From an uncultured Paraprevotella sp. (lineage in GTDB: Bacteria; Bacteroidota; Bacteroidia; Bacteroidales; Bacteroidaceae): a stretch of DNA of 9,121 nucleotides. Positions within the stretch are counted from its first letter, which is position 1, and each line of letters begins with the position of its first letter. Shown here in pieces: positions 1 through 6,984 of this stretch. The notes beneath the pieces were generated by a model. It was not told the DNA's origin and did no database searches. It worked only from the letters and a program-made list of their open reading frames with translations. The stretch spans positions 1-9,121 of the forward strand of contig CAJUDC010000034.1 of NCBI GenBank assembly GCA_910584955.1, given 5' to 3'. Position numbers and translations under genes: made by a program.

Positions 1-144
1 GTCCGCCCCAGCAGAGAAGATGATCTGCTGACGGAAAAGTTGCAAAAAGCCTGCCGGCTGATGGACATCCGGCTGCTCGACCATCTGGTGTGGGCCGAGG
101 GAGGTTTTTACAGCTATCAGGAACAAGGACGTTTGGAAGGATAA
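1..144 (+). CDS. radC: RadC family protein (JAB1/MPN domain), 3' end only
   Basis: Partial: the window opens inside the gene and frame 1 reads 47 codons to TAA at 142-144. The visible C-terminus starts VRPSREDD, which matches the stretch after the HxHPSG element in RadC. It carries the Ser and the metal-binding Asp that end the JAMM motif (H-x-H-x7-S-x2-D). It continues with MDIRLLDHLVWAEGG and FYSYQEQG, equivalent to the family's 'DHiii..g.yyS..e.G' ending. The two motif histidines lie upstream of the window. RadC proteins were named for DNA repair, but that role is disputed and the biochemical function is not settled. The gene lies 17 bases ahead of the DUF59 gene on the same strand, so the two are probably cotranscribed. 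Family assignment is firm; function is not. Confidence 0.87.
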   Translation, partial: VRPSREDDLLTEKLQKACRLMDIRLLDHLVWAEGGFYSYQEQGRLEG

Positions 145-161
145 TATAACAACATGAGTAT

Positions 162-488
162 ATGGAGAAAAAAGAAAATTCACGCATAGATATGGAAGAG
201 AAGGTGGTGGAACGGTTGAAAACGGTCTATGACCCCGAGATACCGGTGAATATATACGATCTGGGACTGATTTACAAGATTGATCTGAGCGATGAACAGG
301 AGCTGGTGGTCGACATGACGCTGACGGCTCCCAATTGTCCGGCGGCGGATTTCATTGTCGAAGATGTGCGTCAGAAACTGGAGAGTATCGAAGGGCTGAA
401 AACCGTCACCGTGAATCTGGTGTTCGAGCCGGAATGGGACAAGGATATGATGAGCGAGGAAGCCAAACTGGAACTGGGATTTCTGTAA
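162..488 (+). CDS. DUF59/MIP18 family metal-sulfur cluster assembly factor (SufT-like)
   Basis: A 108-residue protein made almost entirely of one DUF59 (MIP18/PaaD-like) domain. Visible hallmarks are DPEIPVNIYDLGLIY at residues 24-38 and the TLTAPNCP motif at 53-60, with the conserved Cys59. The C-terminal part ends in the VNLVFEPEWDKDMMSEEAK segment shared by Bacteroidales homologues. Members take part in maturation or transfer of iron-sulfur clusters to client proteins in the cytoplasm. Some are fused to or encoded with suf genes, but none is visible here. The first ATG in frame is at 162. A second ATG at 192 (Met11) would remove a charged, unconserved leader and is a reasonable alternative. 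An upstream ATG at 154 hits a stop after 11 codons. The stop is two bases before the lpxH start, so the genes are probably translated together. The family is clear; the client proteins are unknown. Confidence 0.92.
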   Translation: MEKKENSRIDMEEKVVERLKTVYDPEIPVNIYDLGLIYKIDLSDEQELVVDMTLTAPNCPAADFIVEDVRQKLESIEGLKTVTVNLVFEPEWDKDMMSEEAKLELGFL

Positions 489-490
489 CG

Positions 491-1258
491 ATGAAAAACG
501 TATATTTTCTTTCCGACGCCCATCTGGGCAGTCGTGCCATACGGCACGGCCGGACGCAGGAACGCCGGTTGGTGCGTTTTCTGGATGCGATCAAGCACAA
601 GGCATCGGCTGTGTATATGCTGGGCGACATGTTTGATTTCTGGTATGAATACAAGTTGGTGGTTCCGAAGGGATATACCCGTTTCCTGGGTAAGATCAGC
701 GAACTGACCGACTTGGGGGTAGAGGTTCATTTCTTTACCGGCAATCACGATATATGGTGCGGTGACTATCTGGAGAAGGAGTGTGGCGTGGTGCTCCACC
801 GGGAGCCGCAGACGGTGGAGATAGGGGACAAGATTTTTATGTTGGCGCATGGCGACGGACTGGGAGATGCCGACCGGAAATTCGGCTTCCTGCGTGCCGT
901 TTTCCATAACAGGCTCTGCCAGCGCATGTTCTCCGGTCTGCATCCCCGTTGGGGGATGGAATTCGGGTTGTCCTGGGCCCGTCATAGCCGGATGAAACAC
1001 GGAAAGGAAGGAGGGGATCCGCCTTATATGGGAGAAGAGCATGAGCCTTTGGTGCGTTATGCCAAATCGTACTTGCAGGTGCATCCGGCCATTAATTATT
1101 TTGTGTTCGGGCATCGGCATATCGAACTCGACCTGATGCTTAGTCGCGACAGCCGTGTGCTGATACTGGGCGACTGGATAACGCAGTTCACTTATGCCGT
1201 GTTCGACGGGACGCATCTTTTTCTAGAAAACTATATCGAGGGGGACACACAACCTTGA
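491..1258 (+). CDS. lpxH: UDP-2,3-diacylglucosamine diphosphatase (LpxH-type metallophosphoesterase)
   Basis: A 255-residue calcineurin-like phosphoesterase. The metal-binding motifs appear in order: SDAHLG (D9, H11), GDMFDFW (D46), GNHD (N85, H86), AHGDG (H120) and GHRH (H208, H210). The GDxFxFW element and a length near 250 residues match LpxH, which hydrolyses UDP-2,3-diacylglucosamine to lipid X plus UMP at the inner face of the cytoplasmic membrane in lipid A synthesis. The classical LpxH motif is GNRD; here it is GNHD, as in broader phosphoesterases, so the substrate is inferred from family resemblance and not proven. ATG 491 is chosen because the conserved fold begins with MKNVYFLSDAH. 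The frame stays open upstream to 335, but that part overlaps the DUF59 gene in another frame and has no homology-like features. It is the last gene of the rightward run. Confidence 0.87.
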   Translation: MKNVYFLSDAHLGSRAIRHGRTQERRLVRFLDAIKHKASAVYMLGDMFDFWYEYKLVVPKGYTRFLGKISELTDLGVEVHFFTGNHDIWCGDYLEKECGVVLHREPQTVEIGDKIFMLAHGDGLGDADRKFGFLRAVFHNRLCQRMFSGLHPRWGMEFGLSWARHSRMKHGKEGGDPPYMGEEHEPLVRYAKSYLQVHPAINYFVFGHRHIELDLMLSRDSRVLILGDWITQFTYAVFDGTHLFLENYIEGDTQP

Positions 1259-1297
1259 ATGGCGGAACCGGAAAAGCGGTGTGTGTGCGGGAAAAAC

Positions 1298-1341
1298 TGC
1301 AAACGGCGGCTTGGTCTGTACAGATCAAGCCGCCGTTTGTA
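1298..1341 (+). terminator. Long near-perfect hairpin downstream of lpxH, possible bidirectional terminator
   Basis: Bases 1301-1338 form an almost perfect palindrome: AAACGGCGGCTTG pairs with CAAGCCGCCGTTT, and the inner part TCTGTACAGA is itself palindromic. One G-T wobble (1314/1325) breaks the symmetry. C1300-G1339, the G1299-T1340 wobble and T1298-A1341 extend the stem to about 20 bp. On the + strand the stem ends in GTTTGTATATAT, a weak U-rich tail 40 bases past the lpxH stop. On the minus strand it is followed by GCAGTTTTT, so it could also act as a backup terminator for leftward transcription. The position between convergent genes supports termination, but it is longer than needed for that job. 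Confidence 0.6.
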
Positions 1342-1405
1342 TATATCAAACCGTAGGTGGTACACATCACGACATGATTTGCACTTGTACCGAAGATGAG
1401 AACTT

Positions 1406-1438
1406 AAAAAAAGGCGGGCCAACCGAAGTTTGCCCGCC
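1406..1438 (-). terminator. Rho-independent terminator of the leftward operon
   Basis: Read on the minus strand, a GC-rich 7-bp stem (GGCGGGC at 1413-1419 with GCCCGCC at 1432-1438) is followed at once by seven T residues (the A7 run at 1406-1412 on the + strand). The loop can close further through AAC/GTT (1421-1423 with 1428-1430), leaving a four-base CGAA loop. It begins 26 bases after the stop codon of the TPR gene, the usual place for the end of the operon. Confidence 0.88.
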
Positions 1439-1464
1439 GTATGCCGGAGATGGATGGATTGGCG

Positions 1465-3150
1465 TCATTTGTTTCCCAGTCCCTCGATGATGCTTTGTGC
1501 GCCGGTGTCGCCCAGTTCTACCGCTTTTTGCAGATGACGTACGCCTTCCTCCTTTTGTTTGTTTTCTATCAGGCAGATACCCAGTATACGATGGGCGTCG
1601 GCAAAATTACCGTCCAGTCGGATGGCCTCTTTGGCGGCAGCAATGGCTTCTTGCAACTGACCTACGCGGCAGTGGACGGCTGCCTCCTCGGCATGGAACA
1701 ACGGTTCTTCTGGTGCCATTTTCCGGGCCCGCTGAATGTCGTCCAGCGCCTGCTGGAACATGCGGCATTGCATCTCCGCCTGTTCGCGCTCGTAATAGAA
1801 GTTGGCGTTCACCTCGTTGCGCATCAGGTGTTCGTAGTCGTAAAGATCGGCCACGCCTTCACGCGTTTGTCCGGCTTCGATACGTGTCCTTCCGCGCAGC
1901 AGCAGCATGGGAGCCGCTTCTTTGACGTAAGGTTGGGTGAAGCAGCCCACGGCACTGTCCTGCAAAGCCAGTATGTCCTTTATATCGGCTCCGGCCATTT
2001 TACGGCACTGGGCGGCGAACAGGAAGTTTTCGGGCGAGCGCATGTTGGTCTGTTGCAAAGCCATGTATTTTTCACCGGCCGGTTCGTATTGTTTCAAGGC
2101 ATAGAGACAATGCCCCTGGAGCAGGGTATAGAGCGGGAGCGGGTTGATGGCACTGGCTTCCCGGGCTTCGGACAGGGCTTTTTCCAGCGTCCAGCCGGGA
2201 TAGGGCGTATCGTTCTGTCCCCGGCTCAGGGCGTAGAGCATTTTGGCGAATGAGTAGTGCAGTTCGTCGGTCTTTTCCCGAAGTTGCAGCCCGTTCTTGT
2301 AAGTCTCTTCCGCTTCGGCATAACGTCCTCGTGCGATCAAGGCCTCGGCTTTGGTAACGTATCCGTTCACACTGTTTGGAAACCGCCGGATGAAATCGTC
2401 CAGATAGCTCAGGTAGAGCGCCGTGTCCTGCGCTGCACTCAGAAACAGGAAGGTGTTGGCTTCTTCTTCCGTGTCCGGAAGGGCTTTTCGTATGTGTATG
2501 GAACGCAGGTCGTCGTTGCTGCCCGACAAAGCACGTATGGTCAGGTCGCGCCCGAAAGCCGTGCTGATGGCGTACATTTTCTTATCGCCGGCCTTGGCGG
2601 GCATTTGCAGCATGGCCATTACTTCTCCCTCTTCGTTCATCAGCGGGCAGTTCGTTCGCTTCTCGTTGGGTGCTTCGGTCAGGGTGTAATAGGCGTAGTC
2701 GCCGTCGAAGGTGGCCACGTTGACCAGCGTGTCCTCCGTGCAGCGGTTGGAAGTCTGTGTGGGATAAGGCATCACGTACACCCTCTCGTTTTTTGTCCCG
2801 ATGAGCGCCGCCGGTAATAGCGAGGCCACTTTCTTATCCGTTTTTACGTGGAACTTTACGACGTTGTAGAGCGAACTGGCTCCCATGATGCTCTCCACTT
2901 CGGCGGTTTTGCCGTCGGCATCCACAACAGTGGCCCGTGCGGCGCCTTTAAACAGGTCGAAGTCGGCCAGTGCCGTTCCGCTTTCGTCGATATAAAATCC
3001 GTGGCCGGAACGCAGAAGGTCGTTCTTGTCGTTGTAAGTGATGATGTTGATCTGTGCTTTTCTTGCTTTCTTGTACCATTTGGGGTTCTGTGCGTTCAGA
3101 AACGGACTCAGGCATAGCATCCCCCCTAGAAACAATGTTTTTACGTTCAT
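1465..3150 (-). CDS. Exported TPR protein with degenerate trypsin-like (pseudo)protease domain
   Basis: A 561-residue protein in three parts. A signal peptide (residues 1-20, cleavage likely after the A of LNAQ) implies export to the periplasm or envelope. Residues of about 30-200 resemble a trypsin-like/HtrA fold: SGHGFYIDESGTALADF fits the usual GSGFFI..G.ivTNyHV segment, and LYNVVKFHV fits RYDLAVLKV. At the three catalytic positions I read Asp65 for His, Asn96 for Asp, and TNCPL near 166-170 in place of NSGGPL. The domain is therefore probably catalytically dead. From about 235 to the end it is helical with TPR repeats; the last three (449-482, 483-515, 516-548) are canonical, with the alanine and glycine positions intact. 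Eight cysteines lie in the mature part. The start ATG overlaps the recN stop (ATGA), suggesting translational coupling. The function is unknown; a scaffold or protein-binding role is my inference. It is the last gene of the operon. Confidence 0.85.
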   Translation of the reverse strand: MNVKTLFLGGMLCLSPFLNAQNPKWYKKARKAQINIITYNDKNDLLRSGHGFYIDESGTALADFDLFKGAARATVVDADGKTAEVESIMGASSLYNVVKFHVKTDKKVASLLPAALIGTKNERVYVMPYPTQTSNRCTEDTLVNVATFDGDYAYYTLTEAPNEKRTNCPLMNEEGEVMAMLQMPAKAGDKKMYAISTAFGRDLTIRALSGSNDDLRSIHIRKALPDTEEEANTFLFLSAAQDTALYLSYLDDFIRRFPNSVNGYVTKAEALIARGRYAEAEETYKNGLQLREKTDELHYSFAKMLYALSRGQNDTPYPGWTLEKALSEAREASAINPLPLYTLLQGHCLYALKQYEPAGEKYMALQQTNMRSPENFLFAAQCRKMAGADIKDILALQDSAVGCFTQPYVKEAAPMLLLRGRTRIEAGQTREGVADLYDYEHLMRNEVNANFYYEREQAEMQCRMFQQALDDIQRARKMAPEEPLFHAEEAAVHCRVGQLQEAIAAAKEAIRLDGNFADAHRILGICLIENKQKEEGVRHLQKAVELGDTGAQSIIEGLGNK

Positions 3151-4829
3151 GTTGCGGAAGTGTCTTTTTTTAGTTTCAGTAAAGCTCTCGCGTTGTCTAC
3201 GGCCGCTTCGGTCAGTGTGGCACCGCTCAGCATGTGGGCGATTTCCTCTATCCGTTGGGCCTCGTTGAGGCGTATGATGTGGCTGGTCGTCCCCTGTTCG
3301 TTGTCTTCTTTGTACACCTTGTAGTGTACGGCGCCCAAGGCGGCAATTTGCGGCAGGTGGGTGATGCTGATGACCTGCCGGTTGCAGGCTCCCATTTCTT
3401 GCATGATCAGGGCCATCTTCTCAGCGATATGGCCGGAAACTCCCGTGTCGATTTCGTCGAAAATGATGGTAGGCAGTTGAACGGCTCCTGAGATCATGGC
3501 TTTGAGCGAGAGCATGACGCGGGCGATTTCTCCTCCCGAGGCCACTTGTGAGATGGGCTGTAGGGTGCCGTTTTTGTTGGCGCTGAACAGAAAATTTATC
3601 TTATCGGTTCCGGTGGCGTCCGGCAGCTCACATTTCGACAGTTCCACTTTAAACCGTACGTTCGGTATGCCGAGGGGGATGAGCCGTTCCCGCATCTGTT
3701 TTTCCGCCTGTGCGGCTGCCGCTTTGCGCATCTGTGTCAGCACGGCGGCTGCTTTCAGTACTTCTTGATACAGGTGCTCTTTCTTTTCGGTCAGGCTGCG
3801 CAGGAGGTCGTCGCTGTGGGCCACGGTCTCCAATCGCTCCCGGTATTGGTCTGCCAGGGTGATCAGTTCCTCCGTATGGGTGACGTGATGTTTCTGTTGC
3901 AGTGCGTACAGCGTGTTCAGACGGTCGTTGACGTAGTCCAGCCTTTCGGGGTTGAATTCCACCTGTTCGGCTTGTGCGCTTATCTCGGCGGCAATGTCTT
4001 TCAGCTCGATGTAGCAGCTTTCGGTCCGTGCGGCCAGCTCTTCGGCGGCGGGGAATACGTTACACAGGCTGTCGAGCATGCGTTTGCTGTTTTTCAGTCG
4101 GTTGAGTAGCCCGTCTTCGTCGCCTTCCAGCAAGGTGCCGGCTTGAAAGAGTGTACTTTTGATTTCTTCGGCGTGGGTCAGCAAGTCGGCTTCTTGCTCC
4201 AGCTCTTCCTGTTCGCCGCTTCTCAGGCGGGCTTCCTCCAGCTGTTGCAGCTGAAAAGCGAGGAAGTCCTCGTCGGCCCGGTTGCGCTCGGCTTCGGCTT
4301 CCGCCTGTTTCAGTTGCCGTTCGGTTTCGCGAAATTCGTTGTAGATCTTTCGGTAGGTCTTTGTCTCCGCTTTGTCATGAGCCAGAATATCAATGACGCT
4401 CAACTGGAAATCCTCTCGGTTGAGCAGCAGATTCTGATGCTGCGAGTGCACGTCGATCAGCATTTCTCCCAGCTCCTTGAGCTGTCCGAGTTGTACGGGG
4501 GTGTCGTTCACGAAAGCCCGGCTTTTTCCCGTAGCAGACACCTCCCTGCGGATGATGCACTCCTGCCCGTCGAAATCCAGATTGTTTTTTTCGAAGAAGC
4601 CGTCCATTCCGCAATCCTTAACATCGAATAAGGCCTCCAGCGTGCAGCGTGACGATCCGTTTTTGATGGCTTTGCTGTCGGCACGTTGTCCCAGCAGCAG
4701 ACCGATGGCTCCCAGAATGATGGATTTTCCGGCCCCCGTTTCTCCGGTAATGACCGAAAAACCGTTTTGGAATTCGATTTCAAGCCGGTCGATCAGCGCA
4801 TAGTTCTGAATATGGAGTTGTTTAAGCAT
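3147..4829 (-). CDS. recN: DNA repair protein RecN
   Basis: A 560-residue SMC-like ATPase, full length for RecN (about 550-570). The N-terminal half-domain has MLKQLHIQNYALID and Walker A GETGAGKS at residues 29-36. A long charged coiled-coil section of about 150-370 follows, rich in Glu, Gln and Leu. The C-terminal half-domain has the ABC signature VASGGE (S431-E434), Walker B TIIFDEID with D458 and E459, and a switch histidine in ITHLPQ (H491). RecN acts early in double-strand-break repair, bringing DNA together with RecA. The start sits three bases after the DUF4835 stop, preceded by an A-rich stretch (AAAGAAATAAGAT) instead of a Shine-Dalgarno sequence. Its stop overlaps the TPR gene start by four bases. 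I see no SOS-type operator in the three-base gap, so expression probably depends on the upstream operon promoter. Identification is secure. Confidence 0.97.
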   Translation of the reverse strand: MLKQLHIQNYALIDRLEIEFQNGFSVITGETGAGKSIILGAIGLLLGQRADSKAIKNGSSRCTLEALFDVKDCGMDGFFEKNNLDFDGQECIIRREVSATGKSRAFVNDTPVQLGQLKELGEMLIDVHSQHQNLLLNREDFQLSVIDILAHDKAETKTYRKIYNEFRETERQLKQAEAEAERNRADEDFLAFQLQQLEEARLRSGEQEELEQEADLLTHAEEIKSTLFQAGTLLEGDEDGLLNRLKNSKRMLDSLCNVFPAAEELAARTESCYIELKDIAAEISAQAEQVEFNPERLDYVNDRLNTLYALQQKHHVTHTEELITLADQYRERLETVAHSDDLLRSLTEKKEHLYQEVLKAAAVLTQMRKAAAAQAEKQMRERLIPLGIPNVRFKVELSKCELPDATGTDKINFLFSANKNGTLQPISQVASGGEIARVMLSLKAMISGAVQLPTIIFDEIDTGVSGHIAEKMALIMQEMGACNRQVISITHLPQIAALGAVHYKVYKEDNEQGTTSHIIRLNEAQRIEEIAHMLSGATLTEAAVDNARALLKLKKDTSAT

Positions 4830-4832
4830 ATC

Positions 4833-5765
4833 TTATTTCTTTATCTTCTCCCAATAAGCGTTTTGCGAGGCGTTGATGCGGAAAACAATGTCGTATACGG
4901 CCTCTCTTTCCTTCGGTGTGCCTTTTCCACTGTATATATTCACAATTTCATCGCGCTTGACATCGGTGAAGATTTGCGGTAACTGGCTCATCGATTTGTT
5001 TTCCTGTGCGGTTTTCAGCATGCCCAATGCTTCGGTAACGGCTGCCCGGCCATTGTCGACATTGTCCGCCATTGTATCCAGCCCTTTTCGATAGTATACG
5101 TATTGCAGTTGCCGGTAAGGTTCCATCGCACCGTCCAGATAATCGTTGATGATACCGAAGCGGTTTTTGTTGTCCTCGAAGGCCTTCCAGCCCGGGTATC
5201 CCAGATTTTGTGCATTGGTCACTACGTTTTCGGCCGCTTGGAGTACCTCTGTGCCTCCCGACGGAGCCATGGTGTCCATGTCCATGCCGATGATCAGATA
5301 GGCGTAGTAGGCCAGCATGGCAGTCAGATTGTTATCCAGCTGTTCCGGCTGGAAGTTGAGCTGGTCGAACTCTTGGAAAGCAAAATTGAAATTGGGATCT
5401 TTGATGCTGAATACGGTGGTGGTATAACTGGAATTGTATACCGGGCGTGTGCTTTGCACCATCAGGCTGGCCGTGAACGAATTGTCTGTCTCACTGTATG
5501 TATTTACGGTGATGTTGAAATTGCAATTGATACGCTCGTTCTCTTTGTATTGCTGGTTCGTCCATTGGCGGTCGTTCAGGAAAGCCGTGACAGTTTTCTC
5601 AAGGTTTTCGAATACGGACGACTTCGTGTTGGAAACTTGTGACCGGTTGATGACGACTTTAGCGTTCAGCTCCTGTGCCTGCAAGGCCGGGCATAGCGAC
5701 AGCAGGACCGCGACCGGAATCAGCCGGTATGCCGTGCGGGAAAGAAGAGAGCGAAGCATGTTCAT
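4833..5765 (-). CDS. porD: DUF4835 family exported protein, PorD-like (type IX secretion associated)
   Basis: 310 residues with a clear signal peptide: basic start MNMLRSLLSR, hydrophobic core of about 15-28, and cleavage likely after Ala30 (ALQA before QELN). The mature protein matches the DUF4835 pattern. It begins QELNAKVVIN, then shows ERINCNF (77-83) and QSTRPVYNSSY (104-114), and further on DNNLTAMLAYYAYLIIGMD and GYPGWKAFEDN. In current annotation practice this family is called PorD, linked to the type IX secretion system. The symbol rests on that family link, not on any T9SS gene visible nearby. It lies between coaBC (16-base gap) and recN (3-base gap), where homologues are usually found in this phylum. 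ATG 5765 is used; ATG 5759 (Met3) would also give a good signal peptide. The molecular role is unclear. Confidence 0.85.
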   Translation of the reverse strand: MNMLRSLLSRTAYRLIPVAVLLSLCPALQAQELNAKVVINRSQVSNTKSSVFENLEKTVTAFLNDRQWTNQQYKENERINCNFNITVNTYSETDNSFTASLMVQSTRPVYNSSYTTTVFSIKDPNFNFAFQEFDQLNFQPEQLDNNLTAMLAYYAYLIIGMDMDTMAPSGGTEVLQAAENVVTNAQNLGYPGWKAFEDNKNRFGIINDYLDGAMEPYRQLQYVYYRKGLDTMADNVDNGRAAVTEALGMLKTAQENKSMSQLPQIFTDVKRDEIVNIYSGKGTPKEREAVYDIVFRINASQNAYWEKIKK

Positions 5766-5781
5766 GGCAAAAGGGGTGAAG

Positions 5782-6984
5782 TTATTGGAAAATGCGGCAG
5801 AGGTAGTTTATGATGTCCTCTGCTACTTCTTTTTTGTCTTTCAAGGGGTATTCCCGACATTCCGTTTCGGATAGGATCGTGATTTTGTTGGTGTCGTAGC
5901 GGAATCCCGCTCCCGTGTCGTTCAAGGAGTTGAGTACGATAAAATCGAAGTTTTTGCGGTGCAGTTTGTCAAGTGCGTTAGCCTGTTCGTTGTGCGTTTC
6001 CAGGGCAAAGCCGACCAACTTCTGACCGGGGCGTTTCATCTGGCCCAAGGCATGGGCTATGTCCTGCGTCGGTTTCAGGTGCAGAACCAGCTCATTGTCT
6101 TTTCGTTTGATCTTTCTGTCGGCTATACTGTCTTCTCCGGGGGTAAAGTCGGCGACAGCCGCACATAGAATACCGGCATCGCAGCGGGTATACAGTTCGG
6201 TGGCCGCATGGTACATGTCGCTCGCCGATTCTACATCGGTGCGCCGTATGTTAGGATGGGAAACGGTCAGCGAAGTGGGACCGCATACCAATTCCACCAA
6301 AGCCCCTCGGGCGGCACAGGCTTCGGCCAGGGCTAATCCCATTTTCCCGGATGAGTAATTGCCGATAAACCGTACCGGATCGATCTTTTCATACGTCGGA
6401 CCGGCCGTGATGAGGATACGTTTGCCGGCCAGTTCCTCTTTGTTGTTGAAAAACGTTTCCAGTGCTTTTACGATCTGGGCCGGTTCTTCCATACGTCCTT
6501 TGCCCACCAGATGGCTGGCCAGTTCTCCACTGGTCGGCTCGATGATGTGGTTGCCGTAAGAGCGCAATATGTCCAAATTCTTTTGTGTGGCGGGATGAGC
6601 AAACATATCCAGGTCCATCGCCGGTGCCACAAAGACGGGCGCTTTCATCGAAAGATAAGTGGTGATGAGCATGTTGTCGGCTATTCCGTGAGCCATTTTT
6701 CCGAGTGTGGAGGCAGTGGCGGGAGCGATGAGCATGGCATCCGCCCATAATCCCAGACTGACATGGCTGTGCCAGGAACCGTCGCGTTGCGAGAAAAACT
6801 CGCTGATGACCGGTTTACTTGTCAGGGCCGACAGCGTGACGGGGGTAATGAACTCCTTGCCTGCCGGAGTGATGACGACTTGTACCTCGGCACCTTTCCT
6901 GACCAGCTCGCGGATGATGTAGCACGCTTTATAGGCGGCGATGCTGCCGGTTATTCCCAATACGATCTTTTTGCCTTGTAACAT
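5782..6984 (-). CDS. coaBC: Bifunctional phosphopantothenoylcysteine decarboxylase / phosphopantothenate-cysteine ligase
   Basis: A 400-residue Dfp protein carrying out two successive steps of coenzyme A synthesis in the cytosol: joining 4'-phosphopantothenate to cysteine (CoaB), then decarboxylation (CoaC). The CoaC half (about 1-180) has the FMN-binding start KIVLGITGSIAAYK, catalytic His74 in HVSLG, PAMDLDM at 121-127 (family PxMNxxM) and SGELASHLVGKGRM at 152-165, where Ser157 stands at the place of the usual Cys. The CoaB half has ITAGPTYEKIDPVRF, GNYSSGKMG with Asn209, AAVADF (275-280) and KIKRK (291-295), matching the ligase motifs. The start at 6984 is preferred because homologues begin at MxxGKKIVLGITGS. 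An in-frame ATG at 7050 would add 22 Pro/Glu-rich residues; it lies nine bases after the upstream stop with an A-rich lead, so it cannot be excluded. It is the third gene of the operon. Confidence 0.95.
   Translation of the reverse strand: MLQGKKIVLGITGSIAAYKACYIIRELVRKGAEVQVVITPAGKEFITPVTLSALTSKPVISEFFSQRDGSWHSHVSLGLWADAMLIAPATASTLGKMAHGIADNMLITTYLSMKAPVFVAPAMDLDMFAHPATQKNLDILRSYGNHIIEPTSGELASHLVGKGRMEEPAQIVKALETFFNNKEELAGKRILITAGPTYEKIDPVRFIGNYSSGKMGLALAEACAARGALVELVCGPTSLTVSHPNIRRTDVESASDMYHAATELYTRCDAGILCAAVADFTPGEDSIADRKIKRKDNELVLHLKPTQDIAHALGQMKRPGQKLVGFALETHNEQANALDKLHRKNFDFIVLNSLNDTGAGFRYDTNKITILSETECREYPLKDKKEVAEDIINYLCRIFQ

Noticed and set aside
371..1216. Long open frame (281 codons) on the minus strand opposite lpxH
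   Set aside because: It lies wholly antisense to a gene with clear catalytic motifs and shows no domain, signal or sensible start. GC-rich codon use of the real gene keeps antisense stops rare.
1259..1399. 46-codon small open frame right after the lpxH stop (ATG at 1259)
   Set aside because: It runs straight through the long hairpin and its Arg/Tyr-rich translation is dictated by that palindrome; no initiation signal or family resemblance.
1441..2253. Plus-strand open frame of 270 codons opposite the TPR gene
   Set aside because: It begins in the terminator and covers the antisense of well-formed TPR repeats; the translation looks like non-coding shadow rich in Phe, Gly and Val.
1465..3150. 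Active HtrA-like serine protease
   Set aside because: All three catalytic positions appear substituted, so an active protease call is not supported.
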